The position numbers and the translations under genes are program-made. Below the pieces are notes generated by a model. It was given only the letters and a program-made list of their open reading frames with translations, was not told the origin of the DNA and made no database searches. Below, piece after piece: positions 9,718 to 20,669 of a stretch of DNA of 64,000 bases; positions within the stretch are counted from its first letter, which is position 1; every line of letters begins with the position of its first letter. This stretch comes from Phlyctochytrium arcticum. Lineage: Eukaryota; Chytridiomycota; Chytridiomycetes; Chytridiales; Chytridiaceae. The stretch lies in contig JAHLKI010000033.1 in NCBI GenBank assembly GCA_025602905.1, positions 1-64,000 on the forward strand. Direction: 5' to 3'.

Positions 9718-11951
9718 TTACCGACACCCAACCTCCTTTTCCTCCCGATTAAATTCCTCCACTTCATCTTCCGTCATCCCGCCCTCAATCCCCGCAACCT
9801 CAAACACACTGGGCCGACGTCCCGTCGCATGACTAAACCCAAATCCGACCAGGATACTAGCGCTTCAAGAAGTTGGACTTGCTGGTGTTTGGAAAGCGAG
9901 AATTGGCGGCTTCTTTCCAGTGTTCCGTGTGTTCCCATTTGTGGTTTTAGGAGGCAGTTGGGGTGTTTGTAGAGTTTTTTGCAGGTGGGGGGGGGGCATT
10001 GGTAGTAGGGTTTTTTGGTGGGCGTCGAGGGAGGAGGGGGGAGGGGGGGTGACGTTGTACTGTCGGCGGCTGGTGGGGGTTTGCGGGGTTATAGATGAGA
10101 CTGGGGGGAGAGTAGTGGATGCGAGGGCGTTGGGGGTTGAGCGTTTACGACGGGATGTTGTTGTTGTTGTTGGTGTTGGTGGGTTGGTATTAGTCCGTCC
10201 GCAAGAAGCAGTCCCTTGAGCCGATAAACCTCGTTCCCGTCTTGAGCGTCGTTCCCGATGCTGTTGTCGGTTGTTGTTGTCGTGTCGTTGTGGTTGTTGC
10301 TGGATGGCAGGTGGCCCCTTCCTTACCACCCACCTGGCCGAACTCGCCCCGGTTACCCATTCTTCTTCGGACCCTTTGTTCCGAATGGGGACTCGACAAT
10401 GATGAACGAAGATTTGGCTGAACTCTGAAATAGTATTGAGAGCATCGGCTGGGGGGCCCCCCGGGGGCGGGGGATGCCCGATCCGTTGAAGGGGAGGCGA
10501 GGTGTTGGTTGATGGTATGGGGTAGAACAGTGCTGCCGTGCTGTTGTTGGTAAATGTGGAAAGAGTGACTGCTGGGTATGTTTGAGTGAGGGGAGGGGTG
10601 CTGGATGATGGGCGGTGGGTTGTGGCGAGTAGGGCATGGAGTAGTGTTGCCGGGCGTTGCATTGCCGTTGGCATTGATCCCAGGAGCATGGTATCTGGAT
10701 GCATCTCGATCGTACGACGGCTGTTGCTGATGTTGATGATGGTGAGCATGGCGATCATCATGGACATGCTGTTGCTGCTGCTGATGGGATTGCGATTGCG
10801 ATTGCAAAAGTGATTGCGAAGAGTGATGTGGGGAGTTGGGATGTGACTGGTGGGGTGAATGTTTGTTGTTGTTGTGATGGTGGTGGGATGATGATGGCCA
10901 GCCGTTGCCGTGACCGTTGGCAAGTAGGAGGAGGAGTGTGGTTAGACTAGAGATGGGAGGCAAGCCCTGCTTGCTGTTGCTGCTGCTGATGCGAGCCCGG
11001 GACGGCATAGGGTACTGGGAAGTAGGGTACTGTCGGCGGCGGTGGGGGTAAGAAGTAGGGTGAAAGGAAGTATGGTTGTGGTGAGGGCGAGGAGGAGAGG
11101 TTTTGAGGTTGTTGTAATGGGGAAAGTAGGAGGAAGAGTGGTCGTCCGTCAGACCATGTTGTTGCTGGGTAGTATTAGAACGTTGGTCCGGCAGGGGTGG
11201 TCGTCGTCGTCGTAGGGCCAGAAGTGGTATGATTGTCCCGTTCAGCAGCAGATCCTGGGCAGCATTCTGTTCTCGGTCCCGGTCTCGTATCTCGTTCCTG
11301 ATGATAGTGTTGCCTGGAAGTAGGAGTAGGAGTGTGAGTAGACGGTTGCCCCTGGGAGTAGGCTGAAAAAGTTGAGGAGCAGGGGTGTGCGACGCCGGCT
11401 GCCTGGCAGGGTCCCTGGTTTGTTTATTGAGCCGCTGGATTTCCGTTGACGGTTCCTACAGTGCCCAAGACGGGAACCAGAGAATAAGGATAAAAGTGGT
11501 TATTGGCTAGTGTGGTTACTGGTTCTGCAGCTGCTGATTCTGCCCGTGGTGGGCCCTGGCCCTAGTGGAGCGGGAGTGCCGAAGAGACTAACAATGCCCT
11601 AGGTGAGAAGGTGAGATAATGAGAATTCAGAGGAAGATGGTAAGGGCGGTGGTCCCGGTCGTTGTCCCGGTCGTCGTTGTCGTTGTGGTAGTAGGAGGGG
11701 GGGAGAGTCGTAGTAGTAGTAGTAGTAGCGGACAGACTGGAGAGAGCAGCGTGGATAGGCGGAAGAGTGAGGGTGGTTGTTGCAGCGGAAGTCGTCGTAG
11801 GCGGGGGAGTGGGCGGGGGAGAGGCAAAGTGTTGTCCTGTGTTTGAAGTGTTCATGTTTGAATAGTAGTGCATTGTCCTGGACCTTCTGGCGGTTGGCCT
11901 CTTTTCAAGAATCTCAAAATCCCCCAACAAAGTTTCACCGAGAGAATTCAC
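9718..11951 (-). pseudogene. C2H2 zinc-finger regulator with Q/H/P/T-rich body, reading frame disrupted
   Basis: Minus-strand gene recognisable by its 3' end. At about 9990-9930 the frame reads YYQCPPPTCKKLYKHPNCLL and, one frame over, KWEHTEHWKEAA. Together they form a C-x4-C-x12-H-x3-H finger. Next, again shifted, comes SLSKHQQVQLLEA, a block I recall following such fingers in fungal proteins. A further shift gives a tail ending EEKEVGCR and a stop at 9718-9720. Each transition needs one base added or removed (near 9944, 9902 and 9870). Upstream lie polyglutamine, polyhistidine, proline and threonine stretches spread over three frames with occasional in-frame TAA. A 129-codon frame starting MNSLGETLLGDFEILEK (11951) may be the N-terminus. 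Either a decayed gene or a stretch of consensus errors; intron positions unresolved. Confidence 0.55.
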
Positions 11952-12308
11952 CTTTGGTAACCCTAGCCGGATTTGAGTGGTAGGCTTTGGCTATATCAAT
12001 AGTCTTTTCCTCTGGATTCTCTGTATTCCTTCATCTCCTGATAAAAACTGACTGTGAGCGCCTCATTCTCCCTAAGAGTAGCCCTCTTATACAGTCTACT
12101 AATAGCCCCCCCAGACTCTATGATAGTTGGCCAGGCAAAGAAAGGAGAATGGGAAAAGAAGAGATGGAACACTTTCAGCAACCCGAGAATAGCCGGAGAC
12201 ACGTGACTTGCGGACCACTCCGGAAGGCGCAGCACTTTACTTGTTCTTTCTCCGCTCGCTTTTATAACTTTTGTCGAGCTTTCGCAGTAGGAGCAGCAGC
12301 AACACAAC
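11952..12308. other. Divergent intergenic region between the C2H2 gene and PRPP synthetase
   Basis: Holds the TATA box of the PRPP synthetase gene and little else. Both flanking genes point away from it, so it should contain both promoters. Confidence 0.4.
12263..12267 (+). promoter_or_regulatory. TATA box of the PRPP synthetase gene
   Basis: TATAA about 42 bp upstream of the ATG at 12309, with a pyrimidine-rich stretch on both sides. Confidence 0.45.
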
Positions 12309-13324
12309 ATGTCCAACAGCATCAAGATCTTTGCCGGAAACTCGCACATTGAGTTTGCACAGTTTGTCGCGAGGTACTTACTCACTCACTCCTACTTACT
12401 CTCAAGCACACACTAACCTAAGGTCCCCAGACGACTCGGGCTCCAGCTCGCGAAATGTGTGGTCCTCAAATACTCCAACCAGGAAACTTCCGTGACAATA
12501 GGCGAGAGTGTCCGCGATGAAGACGTCTTCATCATCCAGTCCGGCTGCGGCGAAATCAACGACCATCTCATGGAACTCCTCATCATGATTAACGCCTGCA
12601 AAACTGCTTCCGCCCGCCGCATCACCGCTGTCATCCCCTGCTTCCCCTATGCCCGCCAGGACAAAAAGGACAAGTCCCGCGCTCCCATCACTGCCAAACT
12701 CGTCGCAAACATGCTCACGGTTGCCGGCGCCAACCATGTCATTACCATGGACCTCCACGCCTCCCAAATCCAAGGCTTCTTCAACATTCCCGTCGACAAC
12801 TTGTATGCCGAACCCTCTACCCTTAAATACATCAGAGACCAAATCGCAGACTACAAAAACGCAGTCATTGTCTCGCCTGACGCCGGCGGCGCCAAACGCG
12901 CCACCTCCATCGCCGACAAACTCGACCTCGAATTCGCCCTCATCCACAAGGAACGCAAAAAAGCTAATGAAGTCTCCCGCATGGTCCTTGTCGGAGACGT
13001 CAAAGGCCGCGACTGTATCCTCGTCGACGACATGGCCGATACCTGTGGCACCCTCGCCAAAGCCGCTCAAGTCCTCCAGGAAAACGGTGCCCGTAAAGTC
13101 TTTGCCCTCGTCACCCATGCCGTCCTCTCCGGGAAAGCCATATCCGTCATCAACGCCTCTGTCCTCGAAAAGTCGTCGTCACCAACTCGATTCCCCACCA
13201 GGACAAGAAACTCTTGTGTCCTCGCCTCGACACCATCGACGTCAGCTCTACTTTTGCCGAAGCCATCCGTCGTACCCACAACGGAGAGTCCATTTCCTAC
13301 CTGTTTAACTATGTCCCCAGTTAG
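12309..13324 (+). CDS. PRS: Ribose-phosphate pyrophosphokinase (PRPP synthetase), one intron, one frameshift
   Basis: Makes PRPP from ribose 5-phosphate and ATP in the cytosol, feeding purine, pyrimidine, histidine and tryptophan synthesis. Exon 1 is 12309-12373 ([13 protein letters not shown]); intron 12374-12430 (GTACTT...CCAG); exon 2 runs from 12431. Splicing yields [19 protein letters not shown]. Key blocks: the [11 protein letters not shown] loop, the [12 protein letters not shown] region, and the PRPP-binding motif [13 protein letters not shown]. With one base restored in the A-run at 13168-13171 (GAAAAG read as GAAAAAG), the frame continues as [13 protein letters not shown]...LFNYVPS and stops at 13324. 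This gives 319 residues, the family's normal length. Uncorrected, the frame runs into an unrelated tail. Several fungi carry multiple PRS paralogues, so a true pseudogene cannot be excluded. Confidence 0.92.
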
Positions 13325-13615
13325 GAACTACCGCAGACATTTTGGATGGGCGCGGATCTGCGAGCCCGATGGGCGAGGACCGACGGACCGACGAGCCCAA
13401 AGGGCGAGGAGTGATTTTCCAAAAGCAAAAATCGAGTGCGAGTCCATTAGAGCTACCCTGTTTCATTATGTGCCCTTCTTTATATTTATTTTCATTTCGT
13501 AAAATGTATATACACCCATCATCACGACACAACAACCACCCACACACACACAACAATGCACTACTATTTACTTTCTCTTGTGCTCGACACAAATCAAATG
13601 TCAACCCCAAGAGGT

Positions 13616-14180
13616 CTAACGCCCACGAAAAGCATCTTTGATGATATCAAAGGTACTTGTATTGTAGGTTTTGATATCTTCCAACATGGCTCTGCGTAGC
13701 TTTTCCATGTACCGGATATTATTCGCCTTCATCTCTTCTGTGACCCGTTCATACTCGAGAATCTCCTCGATGGTTGCTCGCTCATCGGGAGTGAGGCTTT
13801 GTAGATATTCGGCGTGTTTTGCTGCAGCTTTGGACTTGACTTGGGCACGTTGGGACTCAATTTCGGCACGTTTGGACTCGATTTCGGCACGTTTGAGAGT
13901 TAATTCGGCCTGTTTGACCTGTAATTCGGCACGTTTGGACGCAATTTCGGCACGTTGGGACTCAACTTCTGCACTTTTGGACTCGGCTTCGACACGTCTT
14001 ATGGCACTATCCGGCATGACCTGATCGGGTGTTGCTGTCGTGCATGTAGGAAAGGTGCTCCTGGTGAGATACTCTGCCGGTAGTCGTGCGTATGGAGAGA
14101 TGCTCTGCTCTGATTCCGGTAGACTCTTTTCTCGATAATCCGCTCGAGCTTGGTCGTGGTTTGGGTGATGTGTAAGGGCA
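13616..14180 (-). CDS. Coiled-coil protein with seven-residue tandem repeats, 5' end unresolved
   Basis: Unrecognised protein. The first in-frame ATG is at 14017, but the frame stays open upstream to about 14180 with plausible sequence (REKSLPESEQSISPYARL, then TCTTATPDQV before MPDS), so the true start is probably further 5', beyond or across the poly(C) tract. Around 13990-13800 lie about eight heptads of the type (E/Q)SKRAEI, rich in K/R/A/E, which should form a long charged coiled coil. The C-terminal part (LTPDERATIEEILEYERVTEE) is non-repetitive and helical. The repeat is also visible in DNA as 21-bp units containing tcggcacgtt. Function unknown; bacterial and phage coiled coils can look similar. 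Confidence 0.55.
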
Positions 14181-14183
14181 AGT

Positions 14184-14185
<2 letters not shown>

Positions 14186-14221
<36 letters not shown>
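14186..14221. repeat. Uninterrupted poly(G) tract of 36 bases
   Basis: A run of 36 G on the plus strand, flanked by aagttt and agagtgagaatgag. On the minus strand it would encode polyproline in the coiled-coil gene if translated, or it may lie in an intron or leader. Confidence 0.95.
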
Positions 14222-14222
<1 letters not shown>

Positions 14223-14424
14223 GAGTGAGAATGAGAAAGGCGAAATGTTCCTCAAGAAACAAAATGAAAAGAGACTCTTGGATTCCGATTTCGGAGTCTT
14301 GTCCTTGCTTACTCCGCACAGCCACCTGAAATATCGAATGCCTCTGAATCAGGCCCTTTATCCACCCTCATCCAGTGAATTTCCTTCCCATTTACGCACG
14401 GACCTAGACCATACCTTTCAAACT

Positions 14425-14613
14425 AAAAATGACTTCCCGCGCCGACCGAGCCATCTCCCGCACCGAATCCAAACTTGAAGCTCATCAAAAGAAAAATGAC
14501 TTCCCGCGCAGACCGAGCCATCTCCCGCACCGAATCGAAACTTGAAGCTCATCAAAAGAAAAATGACTTCCCGCGCCGACCGAGCCGTCTCCCGCACAGA
14601 ATCGAAACTTGAA
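14425..14613 (+). repeat. 67-bp tandem repeat, about 2.8 copies, containing the first exon of the next gene
   Basis: Units begin at about 14425, 14492 and 14559. Each starts aaaaatgacttcccgcgc and continues gaccgagcc(a/g)tctcccgcac to gaa(g)ctcatcaaaag. Each unit carries an ATG in the same context (14429, 14496, 14563), but 67 is not a multiple of 3, so only the last ATG reads into the downstream exons. The third unit diverges after cttgaaggtcac. Confidence 0.9.
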
Positions 14614-15086
14614 GGTCACGTAACTGATCTGAAAGCCCAGAACGAGGTGGGTCAACCGCCTTATGGAAGTCACGTCTGCATCACTAATGATATCATTTCC
14701 TTTCACGGCAGGCCCTACACAATCTGGTAATGGAATTGGAGGCCAAGAACCAGAGCCTGTTCTCTCGATGCGAGGTAAGCTCTCAGACCGTCATGTTTTA
14801 TTATGCAGCGTCACGTAACGTGTTCGGATAGTTCTTGGAGCAAGAGAACCGTCAACTACGCATGCAACTCTCGCAACCATCTCCGCCGTCTCCGCCGTCC
14901 CCCTCCGCCCACAAGATGGTTCGGCTACTGACGACTCTGGAGCCACAAAGAATGCAAGAACTATGCCAGCAGGCTCTCATCCCGAGCACAGTTGTCACAG
15001 ATCTGGCCCCCGACCACCAACCCAACAACGATGCGGTATACTCATTCACCCGCCTCGAGGGCCATACCCTAAGTCCTCCTGTTTAG
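14563..15086 (+). CDS. Small coiled-coil protein (three exons, about 134 residues)
   Basis: Unrecognised family. Exons 14563-14646, 14712-14774 and 14832-15086, with introns GTGGGT...GCAG and GTAAGC...ATAG, both phase 0. The product begins MTSRADRAVSRTESKLEGHV. It continues as a leucine-heptad helix over about residues 14-62 (segments such as ALHNLVMELEAKN and FLEQENRQLRMQL). Then come a Ser-Pro stretch and a C-terminal region (MVRLLTTLEPQRMQ) ending SPPV. It resembles a leucine zipper, but the preceding region lacks the basic-region Asn and Arg/Lys pattern of bZIP factors. The ATG at 14563 is the last of three tandem copies; the two earlier ATGs are out of frame and may act as upstream ORFs. 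Confidence 0.6.
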
Positions 15087-15648
15087 CGTGACAGATGTTT
15101 TTGTTTTTGAGTTTTTTTGGTTTGCAAAAACTCATACTTTATTTGTATAACACCCCCAATTGCCCAATCCATCGGTTCTCTTTCATTCCCTTTTTTTACG
15201 GACGTTTTGGAATCATTTGACTTTCATTCACAACTAACGAAACCCCTGGTTCAGCATATCCTTCGTCGTCCAAAAATAGCTACCGAGAGTCTAAACCCCC
15301 CTATTCTCCTTGCAGTCATCCATCTAAAAATAGAAAACCTCATCCTTTACCGCCTCCTCCTCACATCACATATAACCTCGCCCAATGCACCCTCTCCCCC
15401 CTCCGACAACATAGACTTTTTATTTACATTTCTGAACCAATTTATTCAAAAATCTATCTACCCCTTTTCTTACTCAGCTTTTTGGATATCGGAGGACTTT
15501 CACTGAGCGACACGAACGGCATAGAAGAGTCTGTATATATAGACGGTCCGGTGGTATATATTTTATCATAGAAGGTGAGTTTTTCCGTACCAAAGATGCG
15601 CGTAGGCCATTCCAACTCATTTCTTGTCATGTTCTTAGAAATTTATAA
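15087..15648 (+). promoter_or_regulatory. Chitin synthase upstream region with a probable 5'-leader intron
   Basis: No gene seen. TATATA occurs at about 15534 and 15555. A likely leader intron spans 15575-15638: it starts GTGAGT after gaag and ends TTCTTAG, ten bases before the ATG at 15649. Confidence 0.45.
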
Positions 15649-18600
15649 ATGGTTCGACCTGGGCGGTCCGCAGCAGTTCCTGTCATCTCACAATCAACGG
15701 AATACGGTCCTCGCGTCCTCCTCGTTTCCGGGCAACATGTTCAGGCCGATAGTAAAACGTATGTCGACAATTTCTGGAAAGGCGAGGATTCACACCCGCA
15801 TTTGTTGAAATCGGTCGGAGAGGCTTATGGGCGTGTTGTGCTTGGACAGGATTCCGGAGTGATTACCAGGTAAGGAATATCTTTCTTGAGGTTGGTTGGA
15901 AATTCATTGAGCTGTAATACTCACTTCAAACTTTTTGTAGTGGGTTGGAAGGATCAATTGGAACAGTGTCATCACACCTCTACGCCCTCTCCAAACGAAC
16001 TCGTCAGGCACCCAAAAAGACACGAGCCCAAAAGGCCATCTTGAACGTTGGAACAGTTCTCGAGGCATTTATCCCCCACGACCCCGTCTATGCCGAATAC
16101 CAGTTTGGCGCTGATGGCCTAGTCGGCCTCAAAGTCATTTCGTACCGGGCCGGAAATGAATTGAGCGTCGTGGATCTTGTGCGGAATGGGTTGACTTCTG
16201 ACGAGTGTACCGAATTTGGAGTCAAGAGTCAACAGGGAACAGGGACCGAGACATTACGAGGTGCCATGAAGGCTGTAGGCATTGGCCGACGTCTCCAGAA
16301 AAAAGTGTTTGGAGTCTTGGTCGGAATTGACGCGTTACGACACATTGAATTTATGGAATCGGGAAAACAAGCGTGCGCGATCCGAAATTTGGACCAGTTG
16401 GATACAGCCGCTTCACTCCTCGGATTCGACTCAAGGACTTTATTTGGCGCACTCACGACTCAAACTACCCGGATCGGACGGGACGTTGCCTCTCTCCTCC
16501 TCGACAAATCAGGCGCCGAGCGTAACAAGACTCAACTGGTCGAATCCATCTATGCCAAACTCGTATCCTGGCTTTTGGCCCACTTGAACAAGACATTATG
16601 CCGCGCCGAAACCGAATGGACGAATTACCTGGGTGTACTAGCTACCCCGTCATTTACATCAACCGCGACCTTGGGAGGTCTAGTTCAGAATTTTGGGGTA
16701 GAAGTGTTGGCGCAGTGGGTTCGGGAACGGAATGCTGGGACTACTTCATCTGGAGTTGACGAGCTCATCAAGGGAGTTTTGAACGTCGTGGAACGGGGAT
16801 CTCTGGATTCTCAATTGACTCAACAGATTTATGCTTTGTTTGCCTCATCACCCGCATTCATCACGACCGCCAACGGGTTCGGAATCCGTCATTCGAACGG
16901 GCTCGAAATCACCTACGACATCAACGGGATGACATTCTCCAACCTCTTAACCGACTTCACCCTGGCCTCTCAATCCACCAACGCCTTTTTCTGCACATTA
17001 CTGTCTACACCCACCACCCAGACCGTTACTGAAGGATTCTGCACACCTTTTGTTGAATTGATGGGAATGATGAGCGAATTACCAGCCTGGATCGTACTTT
17101 ATGCACCCACAACTGAAGCCGCAAACCGGATCGTGGATGCGTACGCGTTGAAGAGTATTGTCCCGACTCGGTATACTGTTTCGGTCCCCTGCACTGCATT
17201 CGTTGAGCGGTATGCTACTGTCTTGGACCTGGCCGATGGAGATATTCTCAAGGCTGTGACTGCCAAGGGGTGGACTGATCAAGTCAACGTATCATCGGAA
17301 ACCGTGGAAATGACAGAGCTGGTCTGGCGCCGCTTAGAGTTGCCCCTCACCCGGACGGAGATGACCATTTCGACATTGGACCGATCCATGTTGGGCGATG
17401 ACGACTGTACGAGTTGTTATGACTCTGAAGTTGAAGAGAGTTTTGCTGTGCCAGCCGTCAAGATGTCCCAGGAGACGTTGAAAATGGATGTTGAGTTGGG
17501 GTACCCAGTCATCACCACGGTCAAAGACGAAAAGCCCAAGACAACGGATGTAGTGGACGCACCACCCAAGAAAAAGGCAACCGGAACCCGTCGCCGATGG
17601 TTGGCTTGTGTCTGGACAAGTACATTCTGCGTCCCACCCGCCTTTCTCGCTCTCTGTGGCCGCATGAAACAAACCGACCGTCAAATCGCTTGGCGCGAGA
17701 AGGTCGCCCTCTGTCTCATCATTCTCGCCATGAACGCCGTCATCCTCTTTTTCATTGTCGGACTCGGGTTCGTCCTTTGCCCCAAAACGACCGACTTGTC
17801 TTCGGGAGAGATTTCGAATCGCCATAATCTGGATGGAAAAGCGACGGTGCACATGTACGGATCTTACTACGTCGTTCCCGAGATTTGGACCCAGCATTAC
17901 GAGAATGGGTGGCAGTCGTCTCAGGCCGGGTTCTGGAAAGCGACTACCCTCGGCCAGGACGTCAGTCAATTGTTCCCAAAAGTCACTGGAGCCGATAACC
18001 ATTTTGCCGAATTGTGCCCCGGATTTGCGCAGCCGGCTACATGGGCCCAATTTCCCGCCGACGTTGTCAGTTCGCTGTTCAGCAATGGAGCCTGGTTCCC
18101 ACACAAGTATGCGACGCTGGTCGGTAAAGCTGCCACCATGAAGAAGGGGGCGGTTGTTTGGGACAAGGCGAGCATGCAGGAAAAAGCGAAAGCGCTCAAC
18201 TCGAAATTCATTGTTGCGTATGATCGCGTCTACGATGTCTCATCCCTCTACCTTGGCAATTACTACGATACCATCAAGATCACGGGCGGTGGAGTCAATT
18301 TCCTTGGCCCTTACGTCTCCCAAGTCATGGACAAATTCACGACCGACAAGAATCTCGGCACGGATGCTACGGCCGCTTTCGAACTCTTGCGCCGGAACGA
18401 TACTCAGGCCTGGACGGATACACTTACCTGCATGCAAGGCCTCTTTTACGTCGGCAATGTCGATCACCGCAATGATATCCAGTGCCAAATTCCCAATTAT
18501 ATCATGGTTGCCGCATCTTGCATTGTTGTCAGCGTGATTGGATTCAAGTTTTTGGCGGCGCTGCAGTTTGGTGGGAAGCGACAACCGGAGGATCATGACA

Positions 18601-20669
18601 AGTTTGTTATTTGCCAAGTGCCTTGTTATACCGAAGGCGAAGGATCCCTACTCCGCACCCTCCAATCCCTCGCGAAATTGACTTATGACGATAAACACAA
18701 GTTGTTATTCGTGATTTGTGACGGGATGATTATCGGAAGTGGAAATGATCGGCCAACTCCCCGCATCGTACTCGACATTCTCGGTGTAGACGCCTCCGTC
18801 GATCCTGAAGCACTCCCTTTTGAATCCCTCGGTGACGGCAACAAACAACTCAACATGGGAAAAGTCTATTCCGGTCTCTACGAAATCGAAGGCCACATCG
18901 TCCCTTACATTGTCGTCGTCAAAGTCGGTAAACCCTCCGAACGCCAACGTCCCGGTAACCGCGGCAAACGTGATTCTCAATTGATTCTCATGCGATTCTT
19001 GTCCCGCGTTCATTTCAACCAGTCCATGAACCCCCTCGAATTGGAACTTTATCACCAAATGAAGAATGTGATTGGAGTTGACCCGTCGTTTTACGAGTAT
19101 GCCTTCATGGTTGATGCTGATACCGAAGTTTTCCCCGACTCGCTCAACCGTCTCGTCTCCAACATGGCCCGTGACTCCAAGATTGCCGGTATTTGTGGTG
19201 AAACCCAGATTTCGAACGAGAAGGATTCATGGGTGTCCATGATTCAAGTCTACGAATACTTTATTTCCCACCACATGGCCAAGGCCTTCGAGTCCCTCTT
19301 TGGATCTGTTACTTGTTTGCCTGGTTGTTTCTGCATGTACCGAATTCGAAGCCCCGTCAAGAATGTGCCGCTTCTGGTTGCCCCTGGTGTCGTCAAAGAT
19401 TATTCCGAAAACACGGTCGATACGCTCCACTTGAAGAATTTGTTACATCTCGGTGAGGATCGATACTTGACGACTCTCATGCTCAAACATTTCCCAAACA
19501 TGAAGACGACATTCACGCCCCATGCCAAGTGCAAGACCAACGCTCCCGACAAATGGGCCGTTCTCTTATCTCAACGTCGCCGCTGGATCAACTCGACTGT
19601 CCACAACCTCCTCGAACTCCTCTGGCTCCCCGAAATGTGCGGATTCTGCTTCTTCTCCATGCGCTTTGTCGTCTTCATTGACCTATTCGCCACATTCGTC
19701 CAACCCGCCGCCCTCGTCTACATCATCTACCTAGTCTGGTCCATCACCTCGGGCTACGAAACCCAATTCCCGTTGATTTCCATTATCCTCATTGCGGCCA
19801 TCTACGGTTTCCAAATGGTCATCTTTTTGATGAAACGCGAATGGCAGCATATTGGGTGGATGCTTATTTATATGCTTGCCATGCCCATCTTTGGCGTTTA
19901 TATCCCGCTTTACTCGTTCTGGCACTTCGACGATTTCTCGTGGGGAAATACGCGTCGGGTCGTGGAAGGTGATGGACAGGTTGTCGAAAAAGTTGTGCAG
20001 GAGGAACCCTTTGATCCTTCGTCGATTGTGTTGGCGAAATGGTCGGATTTTGAAACGGATCGGATGGAGAAATCGGAGTTGTCTAGTCCCCGCTCGGCCA
20101 GTGACAGTGGACGCCCCAAGACGCTTCAAGTTGCAGCTGCTGCGTACCCAGCCTCCGTGTACGGTGGAAGTGTCTATGGCGGTGGTGGATCTCAATACGG
20201 CGGTCCCTATCAACAATATCCCTCCCTCTCCCGCTCCGTTTCTCCCTATCCCCAACAACACCCCTCTCTCCCCCGCCCCGTTTCTCCCTATCCACAACAC
20301 CACTCGCTCTCCCGGTCCGAATACGCCAATATGCCATACCCCGTTGCAGCACCCTTTCCACCCGACCACCGCATGTCCTACGGTCTTCACTACCCATCAT
20401 CACCCAACGACATTCCATCCCCTTACAACCTCTCCCCACCCACCCGCCGCCCCTCAATCACATCGTCAGTAGGCGGCGATCCCCGCTCTCTCCCTTCCGA
20501 CGACGAGATCTTGACCCAAGTCCGCCACATCCTCGCCTCGGCCAACCTGATGAGCATCACCAAGAAATCGGTCCGTGATGAGTTGAGCCACACGTTTGGC
20601 GTCGATATTTCGGCCAAGAAGGAATGGGTTCATCGGTGTATTGATGGCGTCCTGAAAGGAGAATTGTAG
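15649..20669 (+). CDS. Chitin synthase with degenerate myosin-like head and C-terminal DEK_C domain (class V/VII type)
   Basis: Membrane enzyme that polymerises UDP-GlcNAc into chitin for the cell wall. Two exons, 15649-15869 and 15941-20669, with a 71-nt phase-2 intron, give 1,649 residues. Order: myosin-like domain (about 1-560), two membrane segments (about 625-690), an ectodomain with cytochrome-b5-like sequence, then the GT2 catalytic domain starting PCYTEGEG (about 967). Motifs follow: VDADTEV (about 1130), EDRYLT, and QRRRW (about 1285). Then come three membrane helices, a Tyr/Pro/Gln-rich linker (GGSVYGGGGSQYGG) and a DEK_C domain to the end (DDEILTQVRHILA...). The motor P-loop is eroded: SGLEGSIGTVSSHL stands where SGxxGxGKS/T is expected, with the lysine missing, so ATPase activity is unlikely. 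No frame disruption over 5 kb. Confidence 0.95.

Noticed and set aside
12402..13118. 238-codon minus-strand ORF
   Set aside because: Exactly antisense to PRPP synthetase exon 2; its composition is a mirror of that gene's codon bias.
13325..13502. Extended C-terminus of PRPP synthetase in the uncorrected frame
   Set aside because: The conserved C-terminus and correct stop lie in the other frame at 13172-13324, so the tail is an artefact of the one-base loss.
17334..18104. 256-codon minus-strand ORF
   Set aside because: Antisense shadow within the chitin synthase gene.
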